From the NCBI RefSeq assembly GCF_022227845.1, contig NZ_JAJNQN010000024.1, positions 1-34,998 on the forward strand: DNA of 34,998 nt. Reading direction: 5' to 3'. Under the pieces are notes generated by a model that was given only the letters and a program-made list of their open reading frames with translations, did not search any database and was not told where the DNA came from. Below, piece by piece: positions 33,561 to 34,998 of this stretch. Each line of letters starts with the position of its first letter. Positions within the stretch are counted from its first letter, which is position 1. Position numbers and translations under genes: made by a program. Origin of the DNA: Ectothiorhodospira lacustris (GTDB lineage: Bacteria > Pseudomonadota > Gammaproteobacteria > Ectothiorhodospirales > Ectothiorhodospiraceae).

Positions 33561-33977
33561 TCATCGCGCGCGCCTTTCAAGCCTGTTGATCCCCATGCCC
33601 TGAAGATAACCTACCCACACCGCCAGCATCCACAGCGTCACGGACCCGGCCACATAGCCCGCCACCATCCCCACGCGCCCCTGTTGCAACCAGATCAGCG
33701 CCTCCAGGCTGAAGATGGAAAAAGTGGTAAACCCACCACAAAATCCGGTGAGGACAAACTGACGAGTGGCAGGACTGACCGCAAACGAGCCGCCCGGCTC
33801 GGTCAAGGCGGCGTAGAAGCCGATCAGCCAGGACCCCAGCAGATTCACCACCAACGTGCCCCAGGCAAAGGTCGGCCCCATCAGGGCGAGGGCGGCCACC
33901 GACAGCAGATGTCGTGACAAGGCACCCAGACCACTGCCAAGAGCCACGGCCAGATAGATCGGGCGCTGACTGATCAT
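33561..33977 (-). CDS. crcB: fluoride channel subunit CrcB/Fluc (second of a pair)
   Basis: A 138-residue membrane protein with four hydrophobic segments. Family motifs are GALSRHLLS in TM1, FAWGTLVVNLLGSWLIGF with the conserved Asn, and the TGFCGGFTTFSIFSLE break helix that lines the fluoride pore. ATG 33977 overlaps the TGA of the upstream crcB as TGATG, so translation is coupled. Two adjacent genes suggest a heterodimeric channel in which subunits insert in opposite orientation; single crcB genes usually form homodimers. Confidence 0.93.
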   Translation of the reverse strand: MISQRPIYLAVALGSGLGALSRHLLSVAALALMGPTFAWGTLVVNLLGSWLIGFYAALTEPGGSFAVSPATRQFVLTGFCGGFTTFSIFSLEALIWLQQGRVGMVAGYVAGSVTLWMLAVWVGYLQGMGINRLERRAR

Positions 33978-34420
33978 CAGAGGCTCACCCGACCAATCAC
34001 ACCCCGTACCGCAGTGTAGGCCAGCGCGGCAGCGCTCAGGCAGAGCGTCACGGACAGAAGAATATTCAGGAGGGCCTGCATCGGTCGCCCGTCGCGCAAC
34101 AGGATCAGGGTCTGCAGACTGAAGGAAGACACGGTGGTGTAACTACCCAGGATGCCCACCACCAACCAAGCCCACATGGGGATCCACGCTTCACTCAGAC
34201 CACCGGGCGGCATCCACGCGGCGGCTGCCATACCGATCAGGAGGGCACCGCTGACATTGACCACGAGGGTGCCCCAGGGAAAGGACACCCCTGCGCTTGC
34301 GCTGACCCACCCGGTCATCCAGTAACGGGCCAGCCCGCCCAAGGCGCCGCCCAGCAGGATGAGGGTCAGAGACAGCGGGGCCAGATTCACGGAAGGGATC
34401 GCATCAGCCATGCCGGTCAT
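33977..34420 (-). CDS. crcB: fluoride channel subunit CrcB/Fluc (first of a pair)
   Basis: A 147-residue four-segment protein: GGALGGLARYWMTGW, FPWGTLVVNVSGALLIGM, and a diverged pore helix GILGSYTTVSSFSLQTL where the partner has GFCGGFTTFSIFSLE. ATG 34420 or the in-frame ATG 34411 may be used; AAGGAGG is 34 bases before 34420, too distant to be certain. No fluoride riboswitch was recognised in the 190 bp upstream. It is coupled to the second crcB by TGATG. Confidence 0.9.
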   Translation of the reverse strand: MTGMADAIPSVNLAPLSLTLILLGGALGGLARYWMTGWVSASAGVSFPWGTLVVNVSGALLIGMAAAAWMPPGGLSEAWIPMWAWLVVGILGSYTTVSSFSLQTLILLRDGRPMQALLNILLSVTLCLSAAALAYTAVRGVIGRVSL

Positions 34421-34615
34421 TATGCCGGTTACGTTTTACAGAAATAACCACCTCCTTCTCCCAAAGCTTGAGACAGGACACCGAATCCATGGTCGAGGGA
34501 ACATAAGCTGTATCGTGGAATCCATAGAAATGGGTCTTCTGTCCTTAATCACGGAGTTCCCAGGTGTTTTCTGGCCAATGGATTCTTTACCCAATCAATC
34601 GTGTAGGAGGTTTGC
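34421..34615. other. divergent intergenic region, crcB / lipoprotein
   Basis: No gene is supported. It contains AAGGAGG on the minus strand near 34450 and the AGGAGG ribosome-binding site of the lipoprotein at 34604-34609. No fluoride riboswitch consensus was seen. Confidence 0.4.
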
Positions 34616-34909
34616 ATGAAGCAACATCACACATTAATTGCCGCGCTGTCCGTCTTCCCTCTGGCCTTCCTGATAGGCTGTTCCGACCGAGGCCCCGCTG
34701 AAGAAGCCGGTCAGACGGTGGACGAGGTGATGGAAGAAGCCCAGGAACGTTACGAAGATGCTGTGGACGCCACGAAAGAGGCGGTGGACGATGCCGCCGA
34801 AGCCGCCGGCGATGCCGTGAATGAGCCTGGCCCGGCGGAAAGAACCGGTCGTGAAATCGACGGCGCCATGGAGGAAGCCGAAGAAGCCGTGGAAGACATG
34901 AGGGAATAA
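34616..34909 (+). CDS. small acidic Ala/Glu-rich lipoprotein
   Basis: A 97-residue protein with a lipoprotein signal peptide (LIAALSVFPLAFLIGC, lipobox Cys22). The mature part is acidic and helix-prone, with a heptad-like spread of Ala, Glu and Asp (VDEVMEEAQERYEDAVD, KEAVDDAAEAAGDAVNE) and a repeated ERTGREIDGAMEEAEEA segment. It recalls entericidin-like or Lpp-like small lipoproteins, but no family is assigned. AGGAGG lies six bases before ATG 34616. Function is unknown. Confidence 0.8.
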   Translation: MKQHHTLIAALSVFPLAFLIGCSDRGPAEEAGQTVDEVMEEAQERYEDAVDATKEAVDDAAEAAGDAVNEPGPAERTGREIDGAMEEAEEAVEDMRE

Positions 34910-34998
34910 CTTAGTGTCCCGCGGGGCAAGGGGGATTAATAACCCATGCCCCCCCCCCGTGTGTAGTTTAAAAAATTTGGGGTTATTAAATATAGCGC
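34910..34998. other. window end with poly-C run, probable contig edge
   Basis: A run of ten C residues follows ATAACCCATG, then low-complexity AT-rich sequence. TTAATAACCC (34936-34945) and GGGTTATTAA (34980-34989) are inverted copies around the run. The sequence is unlike the rest of the window and may contain assembly error. Confidence 0.5.

Noticed and set aside
34421-34615. Fluoride riboswitch upstream of crcB
   Set aside because: I looked for the conserved GGCGATGG/GTTCGCC and AAC-GCC blocks on the minus strand and saw no acceptable match.

Overview
The window reads as chromosomal DNA from a GC-rich gammaproteobacterium. The gene content (periplasmic sulfate uptake, a TauE-type exporter, c-di-GMP enzymes, SO_0444-type metal permease) and the protein style fit the Chromatiales/Ectothiorhodospiraceae. 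That placement is an impression from the sequences, not a search result. No rRNA, CRISPR array, prophage or intact insertion sequence is visible. The last ~60 bases look like a low-quality contig end.

Left part (1-8000). A truncated AspT/YidE-type transporter is followed by a sigma-54 enhancer-binding protein transcribed away from a complete sulfate/thiosulfate ABC operon (binding protein, CysT, CysW, CysA). The AT-rich gap between them holds a sigma-54-like -24/-12 element and two palindromes of the form GAAAA(N)TTTTC. I propose that the divergent activator drives sulfate uptake from this promoter. A MITE-like repeat lies in the leader, and a strong hairpin separates the binding-protein gene from the permease genes. 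A 54-residue DUF1328 membrane protein follows.

Middle part (8000-17500). It holds an unusual subtilase in which a sorting-signal-like membrane segment and a lipobox lie between propeptide and protease; a convergent PQQ-type sugar dehydrogenase; a BON+MscS channel preceded by what looks like a piece of a GGDEF domain; an RBBP9-like hydrolase; a Cu/Zn-type permease; and a SIMPL protein.

Partner-switch locus (17500-24800). Four consecutive genes encode a STAS anti-sigma antagonist, an NMT1/THI5-type solute-binding protein with no transporter, a Cache-HAMP-PP2C (SpoIIE) phosphatase and an RsbW-type kinase. This looks like a ligand-sensing partner-switching system and is the best candidate for an under-described system here. 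Facing it is a translationally coupled pair: a YghO-like GNAT protein and a CDF-family protein that lacks most metal ligands. A 900-bp gap beyond them carries an IS66-type transposase remnant and a second copy of a 35-bp element found upstream of the STAS gene.

Right part (24800-34998). A PAS-GAF-GGDEF cyclase is followed by a DUF2339 membrane protein, a COG2509 FAD dehydrogenase, a 9-bp tandem array abutting a second MITE-like repeat, a TauE/SafE exporter, a DUF3391-HD-GYP phosphodiesterase, tRNA-Cys and tRNA-Gly with promoters and terminators, a coupled pair of crcB fluoride-channel genes, and a small acidic lipoprotein.
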